Both the position numbers and the translations under genes were made by a program. Source: Rhizobium sophoriradicis (GTDB taxonomy: Bacteria; Pseudomonadota; Alphaproteobacteria; Rhizobiales; Rhizobiaceae). Taken from it: a stretch of 64,000 nt of DNA. Positions within the stretch are counted from its first letter, which is position 1. Each line of letters begins with the position of its first letter. The notes beneath the pieces were generated by a model that ran no database searches, had not been told where the DNA came from, and was given only the letters and a program-made list of their open reading frames with translations. The DNA is taken from the NCBI RefSeq assembly GCF_003939025.1, contig NZ_RQIH01000005.1:310001-374000 (forward strand), in the 5' to 3' direction. Below are positions 8,342 through 16,774 of the stretch, piece after piece.

Positions 8342-9390
8342 ACGCCGTCAAACCGCTCAAGAACGTCGATGATCTTCTGCAGGCCGGGCTGGTCTTGCCC
8401 GGCCATCGTGCAATTCTCGACGAAGTGGCCGCGCGTTACGCGATCGCCCTGACGCCTGCCGTCACCAGGCTGATCGACCGCGCCGATCCTGATGATCCGA
8501 TCGCACGGCAATTCGTGCCCGACGCCGCCGAACTGACGGTCGCGCCCGAGGAACGCGCCGATCCGATCGGCGATCATGCCCACAGCCCCGTCGAAGGCAT
8601 CGTTCACCGCTATCCCGATCGCGTATTGCTCAAAGCCGTGCATATCTGCCCGGTCTATTGCCGCTTCTGCTTCCGGCGCGAAATGGTCGGGCCGCAGGGC
8701 CTCGGCACGCTCGATGCGGCGGCGATGCAGAAAGCCTTCGATTACATAGCCGGCCACCAGGAGATCTGGGAGGTCATCCTCACCGGCGGCGATCCACTGG
8801 TGCTTTCCGCGCGCCGGCTCCGCGACATCATGGAGGCGCTGGCGGCAATCGCGCATGTCAAGATCGTGCGCTTCCACACCCGCGTTCCCGTGGTCGATCC
8901 CGAAAAGATCGACTTGGCGCTGATCGCTGCCCTGAAGGCGAGCGGCAAGACGGTCTATGTGGCGCTGCATGCCAACCATCCGAGGGAACTGACAAGCGAA
9001 GCGCGCGCGGCTTGCGCCCGCCTGGTCGATGCCGGCATCGCCATGGTGAGCCAGTCGGTACTGCTGAAGGGCGTCAATGACGATCCCGATGTGCTTGCCG
9101 AACTGATGAAGGCCTTCGTCGAGATCCGCGTCAAACCCTATTACCTGCATCATCCGGATCTCGCGCCCGGCACCGGCCATTTCAGATTGACGATCGACGA
9201 GGGGCAGCGGATCGTCGCGGCGCTGCGCGGACGGATTTCCGGGCTTTGTCAGCCGGCCTATATCCTCGATATCCCGGGCGGTCACGGCAAGGCCGTCATC
9301 AGCGAAAGCGTTGTCAGGGCAACAGGTGACGGATGTTACTCCGTCTCGGATTATCGCGGCGGCGAGCATTCCTATCCCACCGCCGGTTGA
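8338..9390 (+). CDS. epmB: EF-P-specific (R)-beta-lysine-forming 2,3-aminomutase
   Basis: The 350-residue radical-SAM, PLP-dependent enzyme belongs to the KamA/EpmB family. The cluster motif is CPVYCRFC (CX3CX2C) in VHICPVYCRFCFRREMVG near residue 105, followed by ILTGGDPLVLS and VRFHTRVPVV. It converts L-lysine to (R)-beta-lysine for EpmA. Its length is nearer to EpmB than to the longer clostridial lysine aminomutases, and the overlap with epmA sets the function. A perfect hairpin, CGCAAA (9391-9396) with TTTGCG (9404-9409), follows the stop. Confidence 0.93.
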   Translation: MNAVKPLKNVDDLLQAGLVLPGHRAILDEVAARYAIALTPAVTRLIDRADPDDPIARQFVPDAAELTVAPEERADPIGDHAHSPVEGIVHRYPDRVLLKAVHICPVYCRFCFRREMVGPQGLGTLDAAAMQKAFDYIAGHQEIWEVILTGGDPLVLSARRLRDIMEALAAIAHVKIVRFHTRVPVVDPEKIDLALIAALKASGKTVYVALHANHPRELTSEARAACARLVDAGIAMVSQSVLLKGVNDDPDVLAELMKAFVEIRVKPYYLHHPDLAPGTGHFRLTIDEGQRIVAALRGRISGLCQPAYILDIPGGHGKAVISESVVRATGDGCYSVSDYRGGEHSYPTAG

Positions 9391-9652
9391 CGCAAAATGG
9401 CGCTTTGCGTGTCATTTCTGTACTCGTCGCGTCGAAGAGCGTCGCAAGTCTCGTTGCCGAAACTCTATTAAGCGATTGATGTAGAATTTGTATTTTTACT
9501 CCAGCCGGGCCGATTGCTAAAATCCTAACTGTGAGTGCTAATCATATTTAACCCAACAAATTAGCGGAATGTTCTGTTTTCCGCACTAAAAGAACGCTCA
9601 TGACAAGGCGATGAACGCCGGTTCGGGATCATGAGAATCTTGGAGTGATGGG
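9391..9652. other. AT-rich intergenic region before the carrier-protein cluster
   Basis: No gene is seen in this 262-base gap. It holds the small hairpin after epmB (9391-9409) and then markedly AT-rich sequence (about 9465-9600) that probably contains the promoter of the following cluster. A GGAG ribosome-binding site lies at about 9641-9645 before the ATG at 9653. I could not assign a convincing -35/-10 pair. Confidence 0.5.
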
Positions 9653-9904
9653 ATGAATAAGACAATCCGCGACCTCGTAGCCAAATTCGGCAAGCTTCCG
9701 ACGTCGATCGACCAGATCGCCGACGATGCCGATCTTTATGCAGCAGGTCTGACGTCCTTCGCTTCGGTGCAGCTGATGCTCGGCATTGAAGAGGCGTTCG
9801 ACATCGAATTTCCCGACAATCTGCTGAACCGCAAATCCTTCGCGAGCATCTCGGCGATCGCCAAAACCGTCGATCTCATCCAGGATGGCCGGAAGGTCGC
9901 CTGA
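9653..9904 (+). CDS. Acyl carrier protein-like, probable aminoacyl carrier protein
   Basis: This acidic 83-residue protein has the carrier-protein four-helix pattern and a phosphopantetheine attachment site at Ser35 in AAGLTSFASVQ. The usual FAS carrier has DSLD at this place, so GLTSFAS marks a specialised carrier. The segment LMLGIEEAFDIEFPDNLL is characteristic. It is the first gene of a tightly packed set (its stop overlaps the next start by one base) that includes an amino acid:carrier-protein ligase, so it is the likely acceptor for the activated amino acid. Its holo-form would need a phosphopantetheinyl transferase encoded elsewhere. Confidence 0.85.
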   Translation: MNKTIRDLVAKFGKLPTSIDQIADDADLYAAGLTSFASVQLMLGIEEAFDIEFPDNLLNRKSFASISAIAKTVDLIQDGRKVA

Positions 9905-11085
9905 TGAACTTCCCCGTCAAGATCATGCAGGACGGTCTTACCGCTAGGGTGGCTCGTGTCGCCGAAATCGCGGCCAAACATGCCGATGCCGTCGATGCCG
10001 AGGGCCGCTTCCCACGGGAAGCCGTGGATGCCATGAAGGCCGAGAGGCTGCTCGGCATTCAGGTGCCGCACCATCTCGGCGGTGAATCGGCCTCGATCAC
10101 CGAGATCGCCGAATTGTGCTCGATGCTCGGCCAGGCTTGCGCGGCGAGCGCCATGGTCTTCGCGATGCACCACATTAAGCTGTCGAGCCTTGTCGAACAC
10201 GGCGCCGACAGCCAATGGCATTGCCATTTCATGCGCCGCATTGCTGCCGAGCAACTGCTGATCGCCTCCGCCACCACCGAGGGTGGGATCGGCGGAAACC
10301 TGCGCAACAGTATTTGCGCAGTTGAGGTCGATGGCGATAGCTGCCGCCTCGAGAAGGATGCCACCGTCATTTCCTACGGCTCGCATGCCGACGCCATTCT
10401 CATCACCTCGCGTGCGCATGCCCAGGCGGCTTCCTCCGATCAGGTGCTTACGGCCTTCCTCAAAGACCAGTACACGCTTGAGAAAACGCACGTCTGGAAC
10501 ACGCTCGGCATGCGCGGCACCTGCTCCGACGGCTTCCTGTTCAAGGGACAAGCGCCGGCAGAGCAGATCCTGCCGAAGCCTTTTGCCGAAATCGCGGCGC
10601 AGTCCATGCTCGCCTCCTCGCATCTGCTTTGGAGCGGTGTCTGGTACGGCATTGCGGTCGATGCCGTCGCTCGCGCCCAGGCCTTCGTGCGCGCCGCTGC
10701 CCGCAAGGCGCCGGATGCCCAGCCGCCGGGTGCGCTGCGCCTGGCCGAGGTGTCGAACCTGCTGCAGATGGTGAAATCCAACGTGGTTGCCGGCCTCAAG
10801 GCCTATGAACATGCCAAGGCCGATCCCGACAGGCTGTCGTCGATGGGCTTTGCCGTGGCGATGAACAACGTCAAGATCGCCTCGTCCGAGACGATCCTGG
10901 AGATCGTCAACCACGCCATGCTGATCTGCGGCATCATGGGCTACAAGAACGGCACGCCCTTCAGCCTGGGACGCCATCTGCGCGACGCCCATTCCGCACA
11001 GCTGATGATCTCGAACGACCGCATCCTCGGCAATACGTCGAGCATGCTTCTTGTCCACAAGCAGGACACTAGCCTACTGGGGTAA
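9904..11085 (+). CDS. Acyl-CoA dehydrogenase-like flavoprotein of the carrier-protein cluster
   Basis: The 393-residue protein has acyl-CoA dehydrogenase architecture: N-terminal helical domain (to about 120), beta domain with [16 protein letters not shown] and [16 protein letters not shown], and C-terminal helical domain ending [22 protein letters not shown]. Near the C-terminus I see [14 protein letters not shown] where short-chain family members usually have a YEGT-type segment with the catalytic glutamate, so the usual base may be missing or moved. In a carrier-protein cluster it may act on an aminoacyl- or acyl-carrier thioester, as in prolyl-carrier dehydrogenases; this is inference. 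It overlaps the carrier gene by one base. Confidence 0.8.
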   Translation: MNFPVKIMQDGLTARVARVAEIAAKHADAVDAEGRFPREAVDAMKAERLLGIQVPHHLGGESASITEIAELCSMLGQACAASAMVFAMHHIKLSSLVEHGADSQWHCHFMRRIAAEQLLIASATTEGGIGGNLRNSICAVEVDGDSCRLEKDATVISYGSHADAILITSRAHAQAASSDQVLTAFLKDQYTLEKTHVWNTLGMRGTCSDGFLFKGQAPAEQILPKPFAEIAAQSMLASSHLLWSGVWYGIAVDAVARAQAFVRAAARKAPDAQPPGALRLAEVSNLLQMVKSNVVAGLKAYEHAKADPDRLSSMGFAVAMNNVKIASSETILEIVNHAMLICGIMGYKNGTPFSLGRHLRDAHSAQLMISNDRILGNTSSMLLVHKQDTSLLG

Positions 11086-11090
11086 CAGTC

Positions 11091-11999
11091 ATGGATATGC
11101 AGACCTCGTTTCTCGACCGGCTTTTCGAATCCGGCCTGCTGATCGATACGGGTATCGACGGGCTCTATGGCCGCAGCGGCCAGTTCGAAGAGGTGATCGC
11201 CGCGTTTGAGCGCCTTATCGACAAGGTCGGCGGCGGCGACGGTGCGGAGGCCATGCGTTTTCCGCCCGGCATGAACCGCGCCTTTTTCGAAAAGAGCGGC
11301 TACATGAAGAGCTTCCCGCAGCTGGCCGGCACGGTGCACAGCTTCTGCGGCAGCGAACTCGACCATGTGAGCCTGTTGCAATGCATGGAAGTCGGCGAGG
11401 ACTGGACCAAGGGACAGGAAGCGACCGATATCGTGTTGACGCCGGCTGCCTGCTATCCACTCTATCCGACGGTCGCCAAGCGCGGCAATCTGCCGAAGAC
11501 CGGCGGCCTCTTCGACCTGCAATCCTATTGCTTCCGCCACGAGCCGTCGAAAGACCCGGCCCGCCAGCAGCTGTTCCGGATGCGCGAATATGTCTGCATG
11601 GGCACCGAAGAGCATGTCACCGATTTCCGCCAACGCTGGATGGATCGCGGCGTCGAGATGATGAAAGCCGTCGGCCTCGAGGTGACGATCGACATCGCCA
11701 ACGATCCGTTCTTCGGCCGCGCCGGCAAGATGCTCGCCAACAATCAACGCGACCAGAACCTGAAGTTCGAACTGCTGATCCCGATCACCTCGTCCGCCAA
11801 TCCCACCGCCTGCATGAGCTTCAACTATCATCAGGACGCCTTCGGCACGAAATGGGGCCTCAACCTCGAGGACGGCAGTGTCGCGCACACGGCCTGTGTC
11901 GGCTTCGGGCTGGAGCGCATCGCGCTTGCGCTGTTCCACCATCACGGGCTTGACGTGAAGCAATGGCCGGCCAGCGTCCGGAAAACGCTGTGGGGCTGA
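11091..11999 (+). CDS. Amino acid:[carrier protein] ligase (SerRS-like)
   Basis: The 302-residue protein matches the catalytic core of atypical, zinc-dependent seryl-tRNA synthetases but lacks the N-terminal tRNA-binding arm. Likely zinc ligands are Cys121 ([11 protein letters not shown]), Glu166 ([10 protein letters not shown], motif 2) and Cys269 ([14 protein letters not shown], motif 3, with Arg276). This is the pattern of the amino acid:carrier-protein ligases described in Bradyrhizobium and Agrobacterium, which activate glycine or alanine and load it onto a dedicated carrier protein instead of tRNA. The carrier gene is two genes upstream. Which amino acid this enzyme prefers cannot be told from sequence by eye. 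Confidence 0.9.
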   Translation: MDMQTSFLDRLFESGLLIDTGIDGLYGRSGQFEEVIAAFERLIDKVGGGDGAEAMRFPPGMNRAFFEKSGYMKSFPQLAGTVHSFCGSELDHVSLLQCMEVGEDWTKGQEATDIVLTPAACYPLYPTVAKRGNLPKTGGLFDLQSYCFRHEPSKDPARQQLFRMREYVCMGTEEHVTDFRQRWMDRGVEMMKAVGLEVTIDIANDPFFGRAGKMLANNQRDQNLKFELLIPITSSANPTACMSFNYHQDAFGTKWGLNLEDGSVAHTACVGFGLERIALALFHHHGLDVKQWPASVRKTLWG

Positions 12000-12970
12000 T
12001 GGGAGCGATGACATCGGTATTTTCGGGGATCGACCCGGAAACCTACCGGGCGCATGCGCTGCATTCCAGCGAGCGCGCCTGGCCGGAAACCAATTGTTAT
12101 GTCGATCTCTGGATCGAGGTGCTGGCGACGTCGGGCGTTGCGCCCGAGGCGATGCTCGGTTTCACCCTGATCCAGGATTTCGAGGGCGACCAGTTCACCT
12201 TCTTCAAGGTGCCGCTCGAAGATCTCGAAGCGCTCTACGGAATCCGCGCCACCGAGCTTGCCATTTACGACCGTGTCGAACGCCATGTCGAAGTGCAGAT
12301 CGCGCGGGGCCGGCTCTGCCTGATCGAGATGGATTCCTTCTATATGCCGGATACGCGCGGCACCGCCTACCGGCAGGAGCACGGTAAAACGACGGTGGCG
12401 ATCAACCGGCTGGACGTTGCGGCCAAGCGCGTCGATTATTTCCACAATGCCGGCTATTTCCGCCTTGAAGGCGAAGATTTCGACGGGCTGTTCCAGCTGC
12501 AGCTGACGGAAAACGACCCGCCATTCCTGCCTTACACGGAATTTGCACGATTCCCGGAAAAGCCCGCCGATGAAGTGCATCTGCGCGCGACCGCGCGGCG
12601 GCTGTTCGGGGCTCATTTCAACAGGCGACCCAGCGAAAATCCGATCCGCGCCTTTGCAAGCGTCTTTCCGCAACAGGTGGAAGCGGTGGCTGAGCGGCCG
12701 TTCGGCTTTTTTCACAAATATGCCTTCAATACGCTTCGCCAGGTCGGCGCCAATTTCGAGCTTGCGGCCGATCACTTGGCCTGGCTCTCCCCGGATGAAT
12801 TCGCCGCCGCCGCCGAGCATGCCAGGCGCATTTCGGACGCAGCGAAATCGGTGCAGTTCCAACTCGCCCGCGCCGTCGCCCGCAGGAGGTTCGAGCCGCT
12901 GCAGGCAGCCCTTGATCCGGCCGCCGATGCATGGGATTTGATGATGGCATCGCTTGCAGAGCGAATCTGA
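11999..12970 (+). CDS. DUF1839 family protein
   Basis: Started at the ATG in the TGATG overlap with the ligase stop, the protein has 323 residues and no signal peptide or membrane segment. It belongs to the uncharacterised DUF1839 family; recognisable stretches are LHSSERAWPETNCYVDLW, GFTLIQDFEGDQFTFFKVP and VQIARGRLCLIEMDSFYMPDT. Family members are typically found beside SerRS-like carrier-protein ligases. It is a good candidate for the enzyme that takes the aminoacyl group from the carrier, but no catalytic motif is recognised. An in-frame start at 11963 would overlap the ligase by 37 bases and is less likely. Confidence 0.8.
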   Translation: MGAMTSVFSGIDPETYRAHALHSSERAWPETNCYVDLWIEVLATSGVAPEAMLGFTLIQDFEGDQFTFFKVPLEDLEALYGIRATELAIYDRVERHVEVQIARGRLCLIEMDSFYMPDTRGTAYRQEHGKTTVAINRLDVAAKRVDYFHNAGYFRLEGEDFDGLFQLQLTENDPPFLPYTEFARFPEKPADEVHLRATARRLFGAHFNRRPSENPIRAFASVFPQQVEAVAERPFGFFHKYAFNTLRQVGANFELAADHLAWLSPDEFAAAAEHARRISDAAKSVQFQLARAVARRRFEPLQAALDPAADAWDLMMASLAERI

Positions 12971-12986
12971 GGCCGGAGATCAGACC

Positions 12987-15467
12987 ATGCGGGGGCGTTT
13001 GGCAAGCATCGGAGCCGAGGAAAGCGTGCTTTCCGAAGGCTGGAACCTGGTCCTGACGGAACCGGATGCCTGTGCGGTGCCGCACGACATTCCGCTCTCT
13101 GCGCAGTTCATTCCAGCACCCGTTCCCGGAACAGTCGCCGCGGCACTCGAAAGGGCCGGGCTTTTCGACCGGGAAAATCCGGAACCGCTGAACACGAAAG
13201 ACGCCTGGTATCTCTGCCGGCTCTTCGATGCTGAGCCCGGCGAAGCGATCTTGCGTTTCGCGGGGCTTGCGACGCTTTGCCATGTGTTCCTGAACGGCCA
13301 GGAAATCCTGTTTTCCGAAAGCATGTTTACGGCGCACGAAATTCCGGTGACGCTTTCGGGCGGCGACGAGCTGGCGCTCTGTTTCCGGGCGCTCGGACCG
13401 CGTCTGTCGGAGCCCGGTCCGCGCGCGCGCTGGCGGCCGCAGATGATCACGCCGGCGGGCTTGAAAAATTTCCGCACGACGTTGCTCGGGCATATGCCGG
13501 GCTGGTGCCCCGATATCCACGCGGTCGGCCCGTGGCGGCCGATTTCGCTGGTGCGGCGCGATCCCGTCTCGATCGACAATGTCTCGATCCGCACCGTATT
13601 GGACGAGAGCGGCGTCGGCCGGCTCAGCGTTTCCCTGCACAGTAGTGCCGACAACCCTTCGATGCTGCTCCGTTGCGGCGGAATGGAGCAGCCGTTCGAA
13701 AAGGTCGGCGAGAATCATTACTCGGCTATCCTCAAGCTTGCCGACATCGAACCCTGGTGGCCGCACACGCATGGCGCTCCACGTCTCTACAAACTGACGC
13801 TGGTTTCCGATGGCGCCGAGTATTTGCTCGGCAGCACCGGCTTCCGGCGTATCGAGGTCGAGCGCGGCGATGACGGCGATGACTTCGCGATTCTCGTCAA
13901 TGGCGAGCGCGTCTTTTGCCGCGGCGCGGTGTGGACGACGGCGGATGTCGCGCGCTTGCCGGGCGGACGGGCGGACTACGAGCCGTTCCTGCGTCTTGCC
14001 ACTGACGCCGGCATGAACATGATCCGTATCGGCGGCACCATGGCCTACGAGACGCCGGATTTCTTTGCGCTTTGCGACGAGCTCGGCCTGCTGGTCTGGC
14101 AGGACTTCATGTTCGCCAATTTCGACTATCCGCGCAACGACAAGACTTTTCTCGGCCATGTACATGCTGAGGTCGAGGAATTCCTGCACGGCGTCCAGGC
14201 CTCGCCTTCGCTCGCGGTGCTCTGTGGTGGCAGCGAGATCCACCAGCAAGCGGCGATGCTCGGCCTGCCGACGGAATTCTGGAGCGGACCGGTCACCGAC
14301 GAAATCATCCCGGCCATCGTTGCCCGCATGCGTCCCGATGTGCCCTATGTTCCGAATTCGCCCTATGGCGGCGCGATGCCGTTCTCTCCCAATTCAGGCA
14401 TCGCCCATTATTACGACGTCGGCGCCTATATGCGGCCGATTGCAGATGCGCGCCGCGCCGATGTGCGGTTTGCCTCGGAAAGCCTGGCCTTCGCGCATGT
14501 GCCGCAGCAACGGACGCTGCGACGTCATCTCGATGTGCCGGCCGTCCACAGCCCGCTCTGGAAGGCGCGTGTACCGCGCGACCGTAGCGCATCTTGGGAT
14601 TTCGAAGACGTTCGCGATCATTATCTGGAGCTTCTCTACGGTCTCGATCCGGCCCAGTTGCGCCGCGAAGATCAGGAACGCTATCTCGATCTCTCCCGCG
14701 CCGTCACCGGCGAAGTGATCGAGGAAACCTTCGCCGAATGGCGGCGCGAGGGTTCCGCCTGCAATGGCGCGCTTGTCTGGACGCTGCAGGACCTCATGCC
14801 CGGCCCCGGCTGGGGCGTGATCGATTCCACCGGTGAACCGAAGCCGGTCTGGTATGCGATGCGCCGTGCGTTCCGGCCGGTCCAGGCAATCTTCACCGAC
14901 GAGGGAACCAACGGACTCGATGTGCATGTCGTCAACGAGACGGATGCCGACCTCGACGTGGAGCTCGAGGTCTTCTGTCTGCGCGACGGCAAGCAGCAGG
15001 TCGTCAGCGGCAACATGGCCTTCAAGCTGGCGGCAAGGAGTGTAGAGCGGTTTGCATCTACCGCGTTGTTCGGCGCCTTCTTCGATACGACCTATGCTTT
15101 CCGGTTCGGCCCGCCGGCCCATGATGTTAGCGTCGCGCGACTGCGCTCGTTGTCGGACGCCGTGGTTCTGGCCGAAAGCTTCCATTTTCCTTGCGGACGG
15201 CGCAACGCGCTACGCGACGCGGGCATCGAAGCATCGCTCGTCAGAGACGGTGACGACTGGTTCGTCGATCTTCGCACCGACCGGCTGGCGCAGTCAGTGC
15301 ATATCGACGTCGAAGGCTATCGGGCCGACGACGACTGGTTCCATCTCGCCCCCGGCGTGATGCGTCGCGTGAAACTCCACGCCCGCTCCGGCACCGAGAA
15401 CGATCTTCCGCCTGCGGGCGAGATCAGAAGTCTGGGCAGCTCACATCGCGTCATGCTCCAGGGCTGA
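12987..15467 (+). CDS. Glycoside hydrolase family 2 protein, beta-mannosidase-like
   Basis: The 826-residue protein (ATG 12987, with CGGAG 8 bases upstream) has the GH2 order: jelly-roll sugar-binding domain, immunoglobulin-like domain, then a TIM barrel from about residue 280. PGTVAAALERAGLF and NTKDAWYLCRLF resemble beta-mannosidases. The acid/base glutamate is likely Glu417 in VLCGGSEIH (Ser where most family members have Asn), and the nucleophile is probably in RFASESLAF. It has no signal peptide, so it should be cytoplasmic and trim an intracellular glycan or glycolipid. It overlaps the next glycosyltransferase by one base, tying it to glycan assembly. Confidence 0.82.
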   Translation: MRGRLASIGAEESVLSEGWNLVLTEPDACAVPHDIPLSAQFIPAPVPGTVAAALERAGLFDRENPEPLNTKDAWYLCRLFDAEPGEAILRFAGLATLCHVFLNGQEILFSESMFTAHEIPVTLSGGDELALCFRALGPRLSEPGPRARWRPQMITPAGLKNFRTTLLGHMPGWCPDIHAVGPWRPISLVRRDPVSIDNVSIRTVLDESGVGRLSVSLHSSADNPSMLLRCGGMEQPFEKVGENHYSAILKLADIEPWWPHTHGAPRLYKLTLVSDGAEYLLGSTGFRRIEVERGDDGDDFAILVNGERVFCRGAVWTTADVARLPGGRADYEPFLRLATDAGMNMIRIGGTMAYETPDFFALCDELGLLVWQDFMFANFDYPRNDKTFLGHVHAEVEEFLHGVQASPSLAVLCGGSEIHQQAAMLGLPTEFWSGPVTDEIIPAIVARMRPDVPYVPNSPYGGAMPFSPNSGIAHYYDVGAYMRPIADARRADVRFASESLAFAHVPQQRTLRRHLDVPAVHSPLWKARVPRDRSASWDFEDVRDHYLELLYGLDPAQLRREDQERYLDLSRAVTGEVIEETFAEWRREGSACNGALVWTLQDLMPGPGWGVIDSTGEPKPVWYAMRRAFRPVQAIFTDEGTNGLDVHVVNETDADLDVELEVFCLRDGKQQVVSGNMAFKLAARSVERFASTALFGAFFDTTYAFRFGPPAHDVSVARLRSLSDAVVLAESFHFPCGRRNALRDAGIEASLVRDGDDWFVDLRTDRLAQSVHIDVEGYRADDDWFHLAPGVMRRVKLHARSGTENDLPPAGEIRSLGSSHRVMLQG

Positions 15468-16693
15468 TGCTTCCGCCAAGAATAAATACCGACGCATTGA
15501 GAAAGATCCGTGGTTTGAGAACGATATACCGCTTTCTGCGTGCCCATCTCCTGCAGCGGCTGATCCCGCGCTCGCGTCTTGCCTTCAATCCGCGCAAGCC
15601 GGTGGAAGTCGTCGGCTATCTCTCGATGGCCGTCGGCGTCGGCGAATCGGCAAGGCTCTGCGCCGGTGCTCTGTCGGAAGCGGGGCGGGCGATTTCGCTT
15701 TCCGACGTCAGCACCCATCCAGACGAGAAGTCCTTTGCCGGCTGGATGCCGGCAGGTCTCTCCACTGAGCCGCCGGGGAGCCGGATCTGGCATCTCAATC
15801 CGCCGATGCTGCCGCGCGCCATTTTGAAGAAGGGCGTCGCGAATTTCACCCGCGCCTTCAACATCGGCAATTTCGCTTGGGAGCTCGAAGTCGTGCCGGC
15901 GGAGTGGCGCAATGCGATGCATTATATGAACGCCGTCTTCGTGCCGTCGGAATTCACCCGGCGGGCAATCGCCCCGCTGACCAAGGCGCCGGTCATCGTC
16001 GTTCCGCATCCCGTCACCGAGGCGCCGGCGACCGAAGGCATGCGGGAGAAGTTCGGCATCGAGAAGGACGCCTTTCTCGTCAGCTTCATCTTCAGTGCCG
16101 GCTCGTCGATCAACCGGAAGAATCCGCAGGCCGTGATCAAGGCTTTCAGGATATTTGCCACCGAAGCCCCAAGTGCCTTTCTGCTGATGAAGGCCAGCGG
16201 CGATGTGAACAAGGACGAAGGCCTGCGCGAGCTGGTTGCCTCGGTTGAGGGCGACAGCCGGATCAGGATCGTCACCGACAGGCTGTCGAACGCCGAAATC
16301 AACGGTCTCATCCGCTGTTCAGACGCCTATCTTTCGCTGCATCGTTCCGAGGGTTTCGGGCTGACGGTCGCCGAGGCGATCATGCAGCGTACCCCGGTTA
16401 TCTCAACCGCCTGGTCGGCCACGGCGGATTTCTGCGATCCGGACAATACATGGCTGGTCGACTCAGCCCTCATTCCGGTGGTCGACACCCATCCCGAATT
16501 TGCCGGGCTCGCGGGCGCGGTCTGGGCGGATCCCTCTCCTGATGCGGCGGCCGCGCACCTGCAAGACATCTTCCGCGCACCCGAGCGTGCACGCGAGAAG
16601 GCCGAGAAGGCGCGGGAGTTCCTGCTGCGTTACCTCGCGGAAAACAGCTACGAGAAGGCGCTTCAGACGCTGGCGGCGATGCAGGCCAGCTAG
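15467..16693 (+). CDS. Glycosyltransferase, GT4-like
   Basis: The 408-residue protein shows a retaining GT-B fold pattern. The donor-binding half holds FIFSAGSSINRKNPQAVIKAF (about residue 205) and the EX7E segment RSEGFGLTVAEAI (about residue 295), typical of family 4. A second GT landmark is VGYLSMAVGVGESARLCAGAL near the N-terminus. It starts within the stop of the GH2 gene (TGATG) and has no membrane segment, so it acts in the cytoplasm on a nucleotide-sugar donor and probably a lipid-linked acceptor. The sugar cannot be predicted. Confidence 0.85.
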   Translation: MLPPRINTDALRKIRGLRTIYRFLRAHLLQRLIPRSRLAFNPRKPVEVVGYLSMAVGVGESARLCAGALSEAGRAISLSDVSTHPDEKSFAGWMPAGLSTEPPGSRIWHLNPPMLPRAILKKGVANFTRAFNIGNFAWELEVVPAEWRNAMHYMNAVFVPSEFTRRAIAPLTKAPVIVVPHPVTEAPATEGMREKFGIEKDAFLVSFIFSAGSSINRKNPQAVIKAFRIFATEAPSAFLLMKASGDVNKDEGLRELVASVEGDSRIRIVTDRLSNAEINGLIRCSDAYLSLHRSEGFGLTVAEAIMQRTPVISTAWSATADFCDPDNTWLVDSALIPVVDTHPEFAGLAGAVWADPSPDAAAAHLQDIFRAPERAREKAEKAREFLLRYLAENSYEKALQTLAAMQAS

Positions 16694-16774
16694 TGTCACT
16701 CCCGCTTTATTTTAACATTTTCGCATTAGAAATGGTGGGTATCAGGCCTTAGGCCGAGCCTGGCGGATGGACGG

